64,000 nt of DNA from Faucicola mancuniensis (GCF_046523945.1 NZ_CP171363.1:1488001-1552000), one strand, 5' to 3'. Counted from the stretch's first letter, positions 54,677 through 63,554 are shown. Notes: generated by a model not told the origin, from the letters alone. A program made the numbers and translations.

Positions 54677-55351
54677 TTACGAACTCATTTTCTCTAATAA
54701 CGCTTTTAATTCGCCCAATTTGCCATGAAAAAAATGCCCTGTATCATCAACTATTTCAGTGCGAATAGCAAAATTTTCTGCAAAATCCTCTAACGCATTA
54801 GGTGCGACTAATTCATCGTTTTCACCATAAATCATAAAGGTTTTGGCAATTGGCAAAGTGATAATTGATGTATCGTGTTTTTCAATAGACGGAGCGATTA
54901 AAGCCAAATCCGTCAATTCAAAATCCGCAATACCAAGTGTTTCGCCTTTTTGGGCTAACATTTGTGCCAAACTCATTGCCACATAACCACCAAATGAAAA
55001 ACCGCCAAGCCATAACTTGCGAGCGGTTGTCTGGGTTGCGACCCATTGTAAAACGGTTAAAGCGTCATTAATTTCGCCTGTCATATCGCCATAGCTACCT
55101 GTGGATTTGCCCACGCCACGATAGTTAAATCGCACAACGTGCATACCGATATCACGAGCAAAGCGGTACATGGTGGTTACGATTTTGTTCATCATTGTGC
55201 CTTGTCCAAGTGGATTTGGGTGGCATAATAAAGCGATACGCTGTGTGTTTGGGTCTTTTGGGTCATTGTTTTGCCAAAGTACATCAACTTCAATTTGCTG
55301 TCCGTTAGGTGCATCAATTAAAAAACTGGTGGCTGGGCTTGCGTTTATCAT
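54677..55351 (-). CDS. Alpha/beta hydrolase of the YcjY/DUF-type dienelactone-like group
   Basis: 224 residues, no signal peptide. Start ALLCHPNPLGQGTMMNKIV is the oxyanion region, nucleophile elbow WLGGFSFGGYVAMSLAQ (Ser near 120), acid in YGENDELVAPN, His in VDDTGHFFHGKLGEL. This short cytoplasmic family (CocE/NonD-like alpha/beta hydrolases) has no firm substrate. Single gene before the IS element. Confidence 0.85.
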   Translation of the reverse strand: MINASPATSFLIDAPNGQQIEVDVLWQNNDPKDPNTQRIALLCHPNPLGQGTMMNKIVTTMYRFARDIGMHVVRFNYRGVGKSTGSYGDMTGEINDALTVLQWVATQTTARKLWLGGFSFGGYVAMSLAQMLAQKGETLGIADFELTDLALIAPSIEKHDTSIITLPIAKTFMIYGENDELVAPNALEDFAENFAIRTEIVDDTGHFFHGKLGELKALLEKMSS

Positions 55352-55439
55352 AAATTTTCCTACTTTTGCTAAATTATTGTAAACTTGTTCTACACAAGAT
55401 TTTATTAAATTGGAATTTTTAAGTTTAATATAATTTTTT

Positions 55440-56177
55440 GGGGCTGTACTAGATTAGAGTTAAATTTCACACCATTTTCTCAATATTTTAAGTTGATTAG
55501 ATGGTGTCCCATAATTAAATCTAAACCTTGCGAAGCAGTGCTTCTCATCTTTAATAAAAAGATGAAAGTTTTCTTTTTTAATACCGTTATATTTTCTAAG
55601 AATTCGTTTAGCTTGATTCCAGAAGTTCTCAATACCATTGATGTGATTTAGCTTGTTGCTTTTATCTGCAAACTCTTTTGAATGATTAATTCTAAAGTGC
55701 TTAAAATCGCTAACATCAAGCGCATTATAACTTCTATAGCTGTCAGTATAAAAAATGCTGTCAGGCTTGATTTTACTTGTGATAATGGGCATTAACGTGG
55801 TTTGTTTAGTGTCTTTGACAACGACGGTATAAACTCTACCATTACGTTTTAAAAGACCAAATACAGCCGTTTTACCGCCTGCACCACGACCACGTTTGCC
55901 TTTACGAATATCACCGAAATAGCTTTCATCAAGTTCTATTTCACTGTCAAAAGTTTCGTGAGCTTCAAGGCTAAGATTGTATTCTATCACAAGTCTTATT
56001 TTATGGTAAAATAAGGCTGCTGAATTAGGGTGAATTTGGCAGTAAATCAGCTGCTGCTCGAGCAGTAACTTCTAGTACAAAAAATTCAAGTAGTTTTTTC
56101 TGTACTTTTTTACTTAATTTACAATGTGTTAGCTTCATATTTTTAGTATAACATGATAGCTAATCTAGTTCAGCCCC
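55440..56177 (-). mobile_element. IS1016-like insertion sequence (IS1595 family)
   Basis: About 738 bp. The ends are imperfect inverted repeats: GGGGCTGTACTAGATTAG at 55440 and the complement of CTAATCTAGTTCAGCCCC at 56177, differing at one position of 18. Inside is one frameshifted transposase gene. I see no clear 8-bp target duplication in the flanks (AATTTTTT left, AAACAAAA right), so the element may be old or has recombined. Elements of this type occur in Moraxella, Haemophilus and Neisseria. Confidence 0.88.
55460..56138 (-). pseudogene. IS1595-family (IS1016-type) transposase, frameshifted
   Basis: ATG 56138 starts MKLTHCKLSKKVQKKLLEFF and reads to ADLL, where one extra C (about 56030) throws the frame to an early stop. 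One frame over, the text resumes as QIHPNSAALFYHKIRLVIEYN and runs intact to 55460. The DDE-type catalytic region shows EIELDESYFGDIRKGKRGRG (first acid), FYTDSYRSY (second) and GIENFWNQAK (third). Inactive as written, unless the frameshift is programmed; a slippery homopolymer is not obvious. Confidence 0.85.
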
Positions 56178-56203
56178 AAACAAAAAGCCAAACCCAAAAA
56201 AAC

Positions 56204-56237
56204 AAAAAAAGACTTGGCAAAACGGTAAGTCTTTTTT
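56204..56237. terminator. Terminator between the IS and accD
   Basis: AAAAAAGACTT / AAGTCTTTTTT stem with an 11-nt loop; A and T runs on both sides. Confidence 0.8.
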
Positions 56238-56263
56238 GTCGTTTCGTTTTGTCGTTTCGTTGC

Positions 56264-57151
56264 CTAAGCCGTTTTTCTATAAAAACTGAGTTTATCCAAT
56301 AACCGATAAATCGTATCTTTTAACTGCAAACGATGAACCACTTGGTCAACCACGCCATGCTCCGCCAAAAATTCGGCACGTTGAAACGGTTCGTCCAAGA
56401 CTTCACGCACCGTTTGCTCAATCACACGCTTGCCCGCAAAGCCAATCATCGCCTTTGGCTCGGCAAGATGAATATCGCCAAGCATGGCAAGGCTTGCGGT
56501 TACGCCACCGTACACAGGATTGGTTAAAACCACCAAATACGGCACGCCAGCCTGTTTTAACCGTTCAATCACCGCCGATGTGCGAGCCATTTGCATAAGC
56601 GACAGCAAGCCTTCTTGCATTCTTGCCCCGCCACTAGCAGGAAAGCAAACAAGCGGTTTTCGCTCTTTTAACGCAGTTTCCCCTGCCAATACAAAACGGT
56701 CGCCCACGACAGACCCCATTGAACCGCCCATAAAGGCAAAATCAAACGCACACGCCACCACGTCCAAATCTTTTAACTTACCTTTCATCACAAGCAAGGC
56801 TTCGGATTCGCCTGTTTTTTCTTGGGCTTCTGCCATACGGTTTGGGTATGGCTTGCTGTCGCTAAACTGTAGCGGATTGCCTGTGGTAAATTCAAGCCCC
56901 AATTCGCTGTCAATGTGGTCAAAAAACCAGTTTAAACGTCTGCGAGCCGTCATCGTCAAATGCTCTTCGCAATGCGGACAAATATGGCTGTTAAACTGAA
57001 TCACCGTATTTGTGCTGATGGCGTGGCAGTTTGGGCATTTGGTTGATGGCTCGGTTTCGATCGCTGATAGCACTTGTTTGGCTTTTGGTTGCACCGTTGG
57101 TAATGGGCGGTTAAGCCAAGTATTCGCCAATTCGTTAGGGGTGTTTGTCAT
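56264..57151 (-). CDS. accD: Acetyl-CoA carboxylase carboxyltransferase, beta subunit
   Basis: Partner of AccA. The 295-residue protein has an N-terminal four-Cys zinc finger (CPNCHAI...CPHC, about residues 39-61) and the crotonase-fold core (GSMGSVVGDRF, FPASGGARMQEGLLSLMQMA, TNPVYGGVTASLAMLGD, GFAGKRVIEQT). Placed directly downstream of trpA in the same direction, as in other Moraxellaceae and Pseudomonas. Confidence 0.97.
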   Translation of the reverse strand: MTNTPNELANTWLNRPLPTVQPKAKQVLSAIETEPSTKCPNCHAISTNTVIQFNSHICPHCEEHLTMTARRRLNWFFDHIDSELGLEFTTGNPLQFSDSKPYPNRMAEAQEKTGESEALLVMKGKLKDLDVVACAFDFAFMGGSMGSVVGDRFVLAGETALKERKPLVCFPASGGARMQEGLLSLMQMARTSAVIERLKQAGVPYLVVLTNPVYGGVTASLAMLGDIHLAEPKAMIGFAGKRVIEQTVREVLDEPFQRAEFLAEHGVVDQVVHRLQLKDTIYRLLDKLSFYRKTA

Positions 57152-57276
57152 GGGATTTCCTTATTTTTGTAAAATTTGTTTAACAATCTGAATAAGATTT
57201 TTAAGAGTACGGTTGTACGCTAAAAACAATACCATTATGCTAACCGATTTTACAAAAAATTACCACCACTAACGCA

Positions 57277-58092
57277 TTAAATTTCATCAATGGCTTGTCG
57301 TAACTCGTCCATTTTTGCCAGCAGTTTGGCTTTGGCTTGCTCAATTTTATCCAAATCATCACCCACATCGGCAAAATTTTTGACAAGTTCAGACCCCACA
57401 ATCACGCCATCAGCAAATTTGGCAACGGCTTTGGCACTTGCTCCGTCCCTAATACCAAAGCCCACACAAATCGGCAAATCCGTATCGGCTTTAATGGCTT
57501 GCACTTGCTTACCTACATCGTCCGTGTCTAGCGTGTTTGAACCTGTAACGCCTTTGACCGACACATAATAAATAAAGCCACTGCCGTGCTGTAGCACTTG
57601 TTTTCTACGCTCTGGCAGGGTGGTTGGGGCAAGCAAAAAGATTTCGTTCATATTATTTTTGGCAAGTTTTTCGGTAAAATCGCCTGCTTCGTTGGGCGGT
57701 AAATCCACCATCAAAATCGCATCAATGCCTGCGTCTGTGCAAAGATTGATAAAATTGTCATAACCGATGATTTCAATGGGGTTTAAATAGCCCATCACCA
57801 GTACAGGCGTGGTGGTGTTGGTTTTGCGAAATTGTTTCACCATTGCAATGGCTTGCCTTGTGCTAGTGCCTTTTGCTAATGCTCGCTCGCCAGCCAAAGC
57901 GATGGTTTGGCCGTCCGCCATTGGGTCGGAAAAGGGCAAGCCAACTTCAATAATATCCGCTCCGTGTGCGACTAGGTCGTGCAGTAAATCTACGGTAACG
58001 GCTGGGTTTGGGTTGCCTGCCATAATGTAGGGGATTAGGGCTTTTTTGTTTTGCTCTTTTAAGGTGGCAAAGGTTGTTTCAATTCGTGTCAT
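57277..58092 (-). CDS. trpA: Tryptophan synthase alpha chain
   Basis: Cleaves indole-3-glycerol phosphate to indole, which passes by tunnel to TrpB. The 271-residue TIM barrel has LIPYIMAGNPNP, the catalytic Glu in IIEVGLPFSDPMADG, PVLVMGYLNPIE, MVDLPPNE (catalytic Asp), and VGFGIRDG and GVIVGSELV phosphate-binding loops. Normal length. Separated from trpB by an unrelated gene. Confidence 0.96.
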   Translation of the reverse strand: MTRIETTFATLKEQNKKALIPYIMAGNPNPAVTVDLLHDLVAHGADIIEVGLPFSDPMADGQTIALAGERALAKGTSTRQAIAMVKQFRKTNTTTPVLVMGYLNPIEIIGYDNFINLCTDAGIDAILMVDLPPNEAGDFTEKLAKNNMNEIFLLAPTTLPERRKQVLQHGSGFIYYVSVKGVTGSNTLDTDDVGKQVQAIKADTDLPICVGFGIRDGASAKAVAKFADGVIVGSELVKNFADVGDDLDKIEQAKAKLLAKMDELRQAIDEI

Positions 58093-58123
58093 TTTAAATT
58101 CTCTTTTAGCTCAAAACTGGGAG

Positions 58124-59053
58124 TTAATCAAATAAGGTCTCTGCAATATTGCTATATTTTTCTGGAAGTAGGCTTAATTCACCAAATCCCAAATTTTCAA
58201 CACATAGCCCTATACCATTTGCAGTTATAGCCCCATAAAATAAAACAAATCTACCAATAGAATCATCATTTATTCCGTGCATCCTTTGAAGCCAATTTGG
58301 AGTTTTTATGCAAAAATCCTTGTAACTTACTTCTTCAAATTCAAGGTAGGTCATCCTAATATTTGCATCAGAAGGATTTTTTCCCAAATGTTTAGTACTT
58401 TTTATCCTCCCTATGTATAATTTCTTCTCGTCATCTAACTCATTAATTTTTTTAATATCATTTAATAATTCGCTTAAAGGCAGAATCTGATTAGAGTTCG
58501 GCAGATAATATCCTTTCACTAAGTTTCTATCAAAATTTCTACAAATACCGCCTCTTACCGTAGTAATCTTTGATGGTAATTCATACGATTGATTTGTATG
58601 CCTATTAATTGTAACATTTGACATTGCACCAAGCTCACCTTCATAATCTTCTTTAGAGTCATCAAGATTATTACCATCGTTTAAATTTGGTTCTTGATTT
58701 GTAAAACTATGTACAATGACTAGGTTTTCATTTTCTATTGCTTGTCTGGCTTCTGTTTCATTGTTATAACCAAAAGATTCTCCTTGATTGGATCTATACT
58801 CACAATCTATATGATTGTATGAGGGGATATGCTTAAAGTACGCAGGAGTTCCATCTTTTGTAAAACCACTCTGCAATGGACTGCGGGTAAGATTTGTATA
58901 ACATTTAGGGCAAAATATTGAATTTTGCATCTCATTAACATCGAATTCATCAGAAGTTATTGTTTGACCCTGTGTAATTAAAACTTGTTTATCACCTTTT
59001 TTAAAAGACCAGTCTTTTAAAAATAGAGCATAAGGTATTTTTCTTTTCTTCAT
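58124..59053 (-). CDS. Unknown protein with CoiA-like zinc ribbon
   Basis: 309 residues, soluble, no signal peptide. The only recognisable part is a zinc-binding pattern: C48-P-K-C51 (FCPKCYTNL), then H75 (YFKHIP) and C84 (HIDCEYR). The layout CPxC ... FxH ... is the N-terminal finger of CoiA-like nuclease proteins, but I see no clear nuclease core. The middle (about 115-150) is acidic and Asn/Asp-rich, and a beta-rich domain follows (YIGRIKSTKHLGKNPSD, MTYLEFEEVSYKDFC). Base composition is more AT-rich and codon choice differs from trpA and trpB on each side, suggesting an acquired gene. It sits between trpB and trpA, 31 bp before trpA. I do not assign a function. Confidence 0.7.
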   Translation of the reverse strand: MKKRKIPYALFLKDWSFKKGDKQVLITQGQTITSDEFDVNEMQNSIFCPKCYTNLTRSPLQSGFTKDGTPAYFKHIPSYNHIDCEYRSNQGESFGYNNETEARQAIENENLVIVHSFTNQEPNLNDGNNLDDSKEDYEGELGAMSNVTINRHTNQSYELPSKITTVRGGICRNFDRNLVKGYYLPNSNQILPLSELLNDIKKINELDDEKKLYIGRIKSTKHLGKNPSDANIRMTYLEFEEVSYKDFCIKTPNWLQRMHGINDDSIGRFVLFYGAITANGIGLCVENLGFGELSLLPEKYSNIAETLFD

Positions 59054-59113
59054 TCGTAACGCTCTCAATTAAGAGTATAAAGTTTAGTCAATTTGAATTT
59101 TACCAACTCAACA

Positions 59114-60343
59114 TCAATCCATCTCAATCCCATCCACGCTCATCACCGTATGCAAATCCTTATCGCCACGCCCAGACACATTAATGATAATCGACTGACT
59201 TGGCGACATCGTTTTGGCAAGTTTTAGCCCATACGCCACAGCGTGCGAACTCTCAAGTGCAGGAATAATCCCTTCCACACGAGTAAGTGTACGAAATGCG
59301 TCCATCGCCTCATCATCCGTACAGCCAACGTATTGCACACGCCCCACATCTTTTAAAAAGCTGTGTTCTGGACCAACACCAGGATAATCAAGCCCTGCCG
59401 AAATCGAATGCGTCTCCAAAATTTGCCCATCATCGTCCGCCATCAAATAAGTGCGATTACCATGCAATACACCCACACGCCCTGCGTTTAGTGGGGCAGA
59501 GTGTTTGCCTGTGTCAATGCCAAAGCCTGTCGCCTCCACACCATACAACGCCACATCGGTGTCGTTTAAAAACTCATAAAACAGCCCCATGGCGTTTGAG
59601 CCACCGCCCACGCAAGCGACCAATGCGTCAGGACTTCTACCCTCCTTTTCAAGGTGTTGCATTTTGGCTTCACGCCCAATAATTGCCTGAAAATCACGCA
59701 CCAGCATTGGATAAGGGTGCGGGCCTGCCACCGTGCCAATCACATAATAAGTGCTGTCCACATTGGTTACCCAGTCTCGCATCGCCTCGTTCATCGCATC
59801 TTTGAGCGTGCGAGAGCCAGACGTTACAGGCACGACAGTCGCCCCAAGTAGTCGCATACGATACACGTTCATTTTTTGGCGTTCGACATCGTCCGCCCCC
59901 ATATACACCACGCATTCTAGCCCTAAGCGTGCGGCGATGGTTGCTGTTGCCACACCGTGCTGACCTGCCCCTGTTTCGGCAATGACACGCTTTTTGCCGA
60001 CCATTTTGGCAAGTAGGGCTTGACCGATGGTGTTATTGACCTTGTGAGCCCCTGTGTGGTTTAAATCTTCTCGTTTTAGGTAGATTTTTGCACCGCCAGT
60101 TTCTGCCGTCAAGCGTTTGGCAAAGTATAAAGGCGTAGGTCTGCCAACATAATTAACCAAATCTTCTTGAAATTCTTGCCAAAATTGTGGGTCGGCTTTG
60201 GCAGTCATATAAATGCGTTCAAGCTCTTCTAAAGCCATCATCAAGGTTTCGGAGACAAAGCGTCCACCGTGTACGCCAAAATGTCCGCTTGCATCTGGGA
60301 ATTTTGTAAAATCATTAACGTGGGTTGGGTTTTGTAGGTTCAT
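59114..60343 (-). CDS. trpB: Tryptophan synthase beta chain
   Basis: PLP enzyme joining indole to serine to give tryptophan. The 409-residue protein has KREDLNHTGAHKVNNT (the PLP lysine), AETGAGQHGVATA, the phosphate loop CVGGGSNAMG, and EATGFGIDTGKHSA. Begins MNLQNPTHVNDF. First gene of a trpB-[unknown]-trpA-accD series on the minus strand. Confidence 0.97.
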   Translation of the reverse strand: MNLQNPTHVNDFTKFPDASGHFGVHGGRFVSETLMMALEELERIYMTAKADPQFWQEFQEDLVNYVGRPTPLYFAKRLTAETGGAKIYLKREDLNHTGAHKVNNTIGQALLAKMVGKKRVIAETGAGQHGVATATIAARLGLECVVYMGADDVERQKMNVYRMRLLGATVVPVTSGSRTLKDAMNEAMRDWVTNVDSTYYVIGTVAGPHPYPMLVRDFQAIIGREAKMQHLEKEGRSPDALVACVGGGSNAMGLFYEFLNDTDVALYGVEATGFGIDTGKHSAPLNAGRVGVLHGNRTYLMADDDGQILETHSISAGLDYPGVGPEHSFLKDVGRVQYVGCTDDEAMDAFRTLTRVEGIIPALESSHAVAYGLKLAKTMSPSQSIIINVSGRGDKDLHTVMSVDGIEMD

Positions 60344-60414
60344 AGGTTTTCTCTAAATCTCTTTGGTTGGGTATTTTGAATGATAATAATTTTGAACTTT
60401 TTATTTTTCCTAAA

Positions 60415-61167
60415 TTACAAATCCTTCACAACTTTTAGCCCCGCAAACGTCTGTGCCGTTGGCATCACTTCAAGCTCATTGATATTAATATGCTCTGGCT
60501 GTTCAATCAGCCACGCTACCATATTGGCAATATCGGTCGGCTGAATATATTCCACATTTTCATAAACGGCTTTTGCCTTATCGTCATCACCGTGAAAACG
60601 CACATTGCTAAACTCCGTCCCACCGCAAAGCCCTGGTTCAAGATTGGTAACACGCACTTTTTTGCCAACCAAATCCGCTCGCAAATTTAGGCTAAATTGC
60701 CGTACAAACGCCTTTGTCGCCCCATACACATTCGCCCCAAAATAAGGGTGCTTGCCAGCTGTTGAGCCAATGTTTATCACATATCCGCTATTTTTGGTGG
60801 TAAAAAATGGCAAAATCTCGTGCGTCAAATGAGCCAGGCTGAAGACATTGGTATTTATCATTTGTTCCCAATCATTAAAATCGGCTTTATCAGCACTCTC
60901 AAGCCCCAAGGCAAACCCTGCATTATTAATCAGCACATCAAGATTTGCCAAAAGCTCGTTTGGCAAACTTTGTAAGGCGGTTTTGGTGGCAATTTTATCA
61001 CCCACATCAAAGCAAAGTGGAATAAATCGCTCGCCAAATTCGCCCGCCAGTTCATCAAGTTTGGCTTGTCGTCTGCCTGTGCCAATAACCGTATGACCTT
61101 TTGCAATTAAAAGTTCGGCAATGGCACGCCCAAAACCTGATGTTACGCCTGTGATTAAAATGTTCAT
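60415..61167 (-). CDS. Short-chain dehydrogenase (YdfG-like)
   Basis: 250 residues of the classical SDR family. NADP-binding TGVTSGFGRAIAELL at the start and GTGRRQAKLDEL just after; NNAGFAL, Ser in NIGSTAG, and the catalytic YGATKAFVRQFSLNLR. Closest in pattern to E. coli YdfG, which oxidises L-allo-threonine and 3-hydroxypropionate-type acids. The substrate here is not proven. It lies between trpF and trpB but is not a tryptophan gene. Confidence 0.9.
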   Translation of the reverse strand: MNILITGVTSGFGRAIAELLIAKGHTVIGTGRRQAKLDELAGEFGERFIPLCFDVGDKIATKTALQSLPNELLANLDVLINNAGFALGLESADKADFNDWEQMINTNVFSLAHLTHEILPFFTTKNSGYVINIGSTAGKHPYFGANVYGATKAFVRQFSLNLRADLVGKKVRVTNLEPGLCGGTEFSNVRFHGDDDKAKAVYENVEYIQPTDIANMVAWLIEQPEHININELEVMPTAQTFAGLKVVKDL

Positions 61168-61255
61168 GGGTTGTCCTTGTTAAATATGTTTCAATATACT
61201 AGTACAATAGTATAAACGATTTTTGAAAAATTGCAATTTTAATTTTGGATTAAAC

Positions 61256-61607
61256 TTAAGTCGCTAGATTAAAATGCACCCAAATTGATACGATTAACCA
61301 AATGATGAATAAAATTACGTCAATCACTCGTTTATTTGGGCTTTCCATAAAGCCCATACTTACGCTTGCCATAAACATTGCAAACCAGCCATAACCAGCT
61401 GTAATCGCACTCAATCCATCAAGTCGATAATTCGGCTGTCCATAACGACCTGCCATCATGACGGATTGTTCAATCCAACAACAATAAGTCATAAAAAGTC
61501 ATAAAGCCAAACCCTATCATCAAAAGTGATGCACAAAACCATAAAAACCAATGATTATTTTGGCTTTGTGAATCATATCTTTTTAAAGGTTTGCCGATTT
61601 CGCTCAT
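61256..61607 (-). pseudogene. Small membrane-protein gene frameshifted by a 10-bp tandem duplication
   Basis: ATG 61607 follows the trpF stop by one base. The frame reads MSEIGKPLKRYDSQSQNNHW, a membrane segment (FLWFCASLLMIGFGF), then loses frame and stops. If one copy of the 10-bp duplication at 61486-61505 is removed it continues as MTYCCWIEQSVMMAGRYG and on to MGFMESPNKRVIDVILFIIWLIVSIWVHFN at 61256. The restored product has about 112 residues and three membrane segments. Family not recognised. Coupled with trpF by position. Confidence 0.75.
61486..61505 (+). repeat. 10-bp perfect tandem duplication (AAGTCATAAA x2)
   Basis: AAGTCATAAA at 61486-61495 is repeated at 61496-61505. The second copy shifts the frame of the small membrane-protein gene; removal of ten bases restores it exactly. 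Confidence 0.93.
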
Positions 61608-61608
61608 C

Positions 61609-62247
61609 TTAATTGCTAATATTTTTTAAAAACTGTGCCATTTTCCCCAAATCCTTCACGCCTTTACTACTTTCAATGCCACCACTCACATCAACGCCAT
61701 AAATCGGCAAATCTTTGGTATGTATGACATTCTCTGGCGTTAAACCACCTGCCAAAATAATCGGCAATGGCGAATTTTTGGGCAATTTTTCCCAATCAAA
61801 CCGCTTGCCAGTCCCACCAAATTTATCGGCATGATACACATCAAGCAAAACGCCACTTGCCCCAAAGTCTTTTAACGCTTGAATTTGGGCTAAAATCGTT
61901 TCGCTCGTATCGTCTTCTTTGACACGAATTGCTTTTATCCAGCGTTTACAAATTCTATCCGCCATCAGCTTGCACGCCAAAGCCTGCTCATCGCCATGAA
62001 ACTGCACCACATCAAACGGCACATGATGAGCCAAATATACCAACTCTTGTTCAGGCATATTCACCACCAACGCCACAATCGTGGTAAAAGCGGGGATATT
62101 TTTGGCAAGTTCGCTCGCTTGCTCAACCGTTACATTTCTAGGGCTAGGCTCAAAAAACACCAGTCCAACAGCGTCCACACCCAAATTTACCGCATTTTTA
62201 ATGTCGTCTGCTTTGGTAAATCCACAAAATTTCACAAAATGGTTCAT
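61609..62247 (-). CDS. trpF: Phosphoribosylanthranilate isomerase
   Basis: Third step of tryptophan synthesis after anthranilate: converts PRA to CdRP. The 212-residue TIM barrel starts VKFCGFTKADD (catalytic Cys) and has DAVGLVFFEPSPRNV, VQFHGDE, the catalytic Asp in GVLLDVYHADKFGGTGKRFDW, ILAGGLTPENV and GVDVSGGIESSKGVKD. Normal length. It is free of trpC, unlike in E. coli where the two are fused. Confidence 0.96.
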   Translation of the reverse strand: MNHFVKFCGFTKADDIKNAVNLGVDAVGLVFFEPSPRNVTVEQASELAKNIPAFTTIVALVVNMPEQELVYLAHHVPFDVVQFHGDEQALACKLMADRICKRWIKAIRVKEDDTSETILAQIQALKDFGASGVLLDVYHADKFGGTGKRFDWEKLPKNSPLPIILAGGLTPENVIHTKDLPIYGVDVSGGIESSKGVKDLGKMAQFLKNISN

Positions 62248-62343
62248 AATATCATGTTGGTATCGTTAAAGTGTCTATGTTAGCACAATTTTAACAAAAC
62301 TTATCAAAAAATGTGGTTTTTTCTGCAGTGAATTTTGTGCAAT

Positions 62344-62373
62344 AAAAAACCCAATCTTGCCGACTGGGTTTTA
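62344..62373 (-). terminator. Terminator-like hairpin
   Basis: AAAACCCAATC / GACTGGGTTTT with one mismatch; lies after the DUF2892 gene on the minus strand. Confidence 0.65.
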
Positions 62374-62401
62374 AATCATAAAATACTGCTAAAATGATAA
62401 T

Positions 62402-62635
62402 TTAGGCAGTTTTGGTAGTTTCGCTGTCGGTATGCTCGTGATGATGTTTGCAACAGCCACTGGTCACACATTGGTTTTGTTTAAGTTTGGCTTTGGCAGG
62501 GCAGTAGCCTGTCGCCCCTGTGATGATTGGTACGAGTGCCAGCAGTTTTGTTTTGGCAGATTTTGATGATTTTAACAATGTCAAACCTGCGATAACACGG
62601 GCGATACGTTCTTTGTTGCTTTGATTGGCTTTCAT
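62402..62635 (-). CDS. DUF2892 (YgaP-like) small protein
   Basis: 77 residues. The N-terminal part has the DUF2892 pattern (KERIARVIAGLTLL, LLALVPIITGATGYCPAK) of membrane-inserted inner-membrane domains, usually two helices. It ends in a Cys/His-rich tail (QCVTSGCCKHHHEHTD) that could bind a metal; this is an inference. AGGAG precedes the start. Confidence 0.85.
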   Translation of the reverse strand: MKANQSNKERIARVIAGLTLLKSSKSAKTKLLALVPIITGATGYCPAKAKLKQNQCVTSGCCKHHHEHTDSETTKTA

Positions 62636-62852
62636 AAAAGCTCCTTTGTCAGAAAAAGTTTTTGTAAATAAATTAAAAAGATAACACAGTTTTGGCTGAA
62701 AAAAAAGTGTAATTGGGTGTGGTTTTTGCTACAATTTATTGCTGAGCTGATGGCTATTTTTTGTGAAAGGTTTTGATAGGGTGTTAAACCTTTTGCATAT
62801 TGGCAAAAATGATTTACAATGTACGTTAATGATTTAAAAAAAGGGGAATTAT

Positions 62853-63098
62853 ATGCAAATAGCGACTTATTATAAAGAAAGTTATGATAATATTGGTAAA
62901 TATATCCATGTGCCAGAAACTTTACAAAACCAACCTGTAGAAGTGCATTTTATACCAAAAATACAGATGATTTTACCCCAACAATCTGAACAGTCATCTT
63001 TAAAAAATTTATTGTTAAGTTGGGATACGTTGCCTGATGATTTGCATGATGCCTTTGAGTTTGATGATTTACCAGTTGATGATAAAGCCATTTTTTAG
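62853..63098 (+). CDS. VapB-type antitoxin, inferred from position
   Basis: 81 residues, acidic, with a Pro/Asp-rich C-terminal end (SWDTLPDDLHDAFEFDDLP) of the kind that docks in a PIN-toxin groove, and an N-terminal beta-like part (KYIHVPETLQNQPVEVHFIP) resembling an AbrB/MazE fold. The gene is 8 bases before vapC and on the same strand. The identification rests on this coupling more than on sequence motifs. GGGGAA is the ribosome-binding site. Confidence 0.75.
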   Translation: MQIATYYKESYDNIGKYIHVPETLQNQPVEVHFIPKIQMILPQQSEQSSLKNLLLSWDTLPDDLHDAFEFDDLPVDDKAIF

Positions 63099-63106
63099 GA
63101 AATTTC

Positions 63107-63466
63107 ATGTATTTATTAGACACAAATATTTGTAGTGCTTTAATCAAAAATAACAACCCAAAACTTGTTGAAAAAGTTTTGCAAATAGATGAACGTTTTC
63201 TTAAAATTAACTGGGTTGTCGCAAGTGAATTAAAATTTGGTGCATACCATAAACAATCAGAAAAATTAACCAATCGTGCCAATCAATTTTTGGCACAATT
63301 TGATATTTTAATGCCAAATGAAACGATTTTTGACAGTTATGCAAAAGTACGAATCCAATTAACAACACAAGGCAATTTAATTGGTGCGAATGATTTGTGG
63401 ATTGCTTCTCATGCCATTGCCGAAAATTTTATTGTGGTAACAGACAACACGAGAGAATTTTGCTGA
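63107..63466 (+). CDS. VapC/FitB-type PIN-domain ribonuclease toxin, C-terminus clipped
   Basis: 119 residues of PIN domain. The acidic Mg-binding residues are in LLDTNICS (Asp near 5), VVASELKFGAY (Glu near 45), IGANDLWIASHAIAEN (Asp near 98) and VVTDNTREF. The normal family end ENWL is missing: the frame stops at TGA 63464, but the same frame continues VNDLTVENWL and stops at 63497-63499. CGA to TGA would give the lost Arg (REFxRV). So the last ten or so residues are probably lost by one mutation; activity could be lowered rather than lost. The catalytic acids are all before the stop. Confidence 0.88.
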   Translation: MYLLDTNICSALIKNNNPKLVEKVLQIDERFLKINWVVASELKFGAYHKQSEKLTNRANQFLAQFDILMPNETIFDSYAKVRIQLTTQGNLIGANDLWIASHAIAENFIVVTDNTREFC

Positions 63467-63554
63467 GTTAATGATTTAACCGTTGAAAATTGGTTATAAC
63501 TTTAAAAATTATTTTAAAAATATTTTAATTTTTTTACAATATAAAGGAAACCCC

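Noticed and set aside
55432..56185. Target-site duplication for the IS element
   Set aside because: The 8 bp on the left (AATTTTTT) and right (AAACAAAA) do not match; only shared A/T richness.
24029..63499. Idea that stop codons are reassigned or recoded in this organism
   Set aside because: All three stop codons appear both as normal ends of conserved genes (for example TAG for relA, TGA for accA and tilS, TAA for many) and as premature stops, so a changed code does not explain the breaks.
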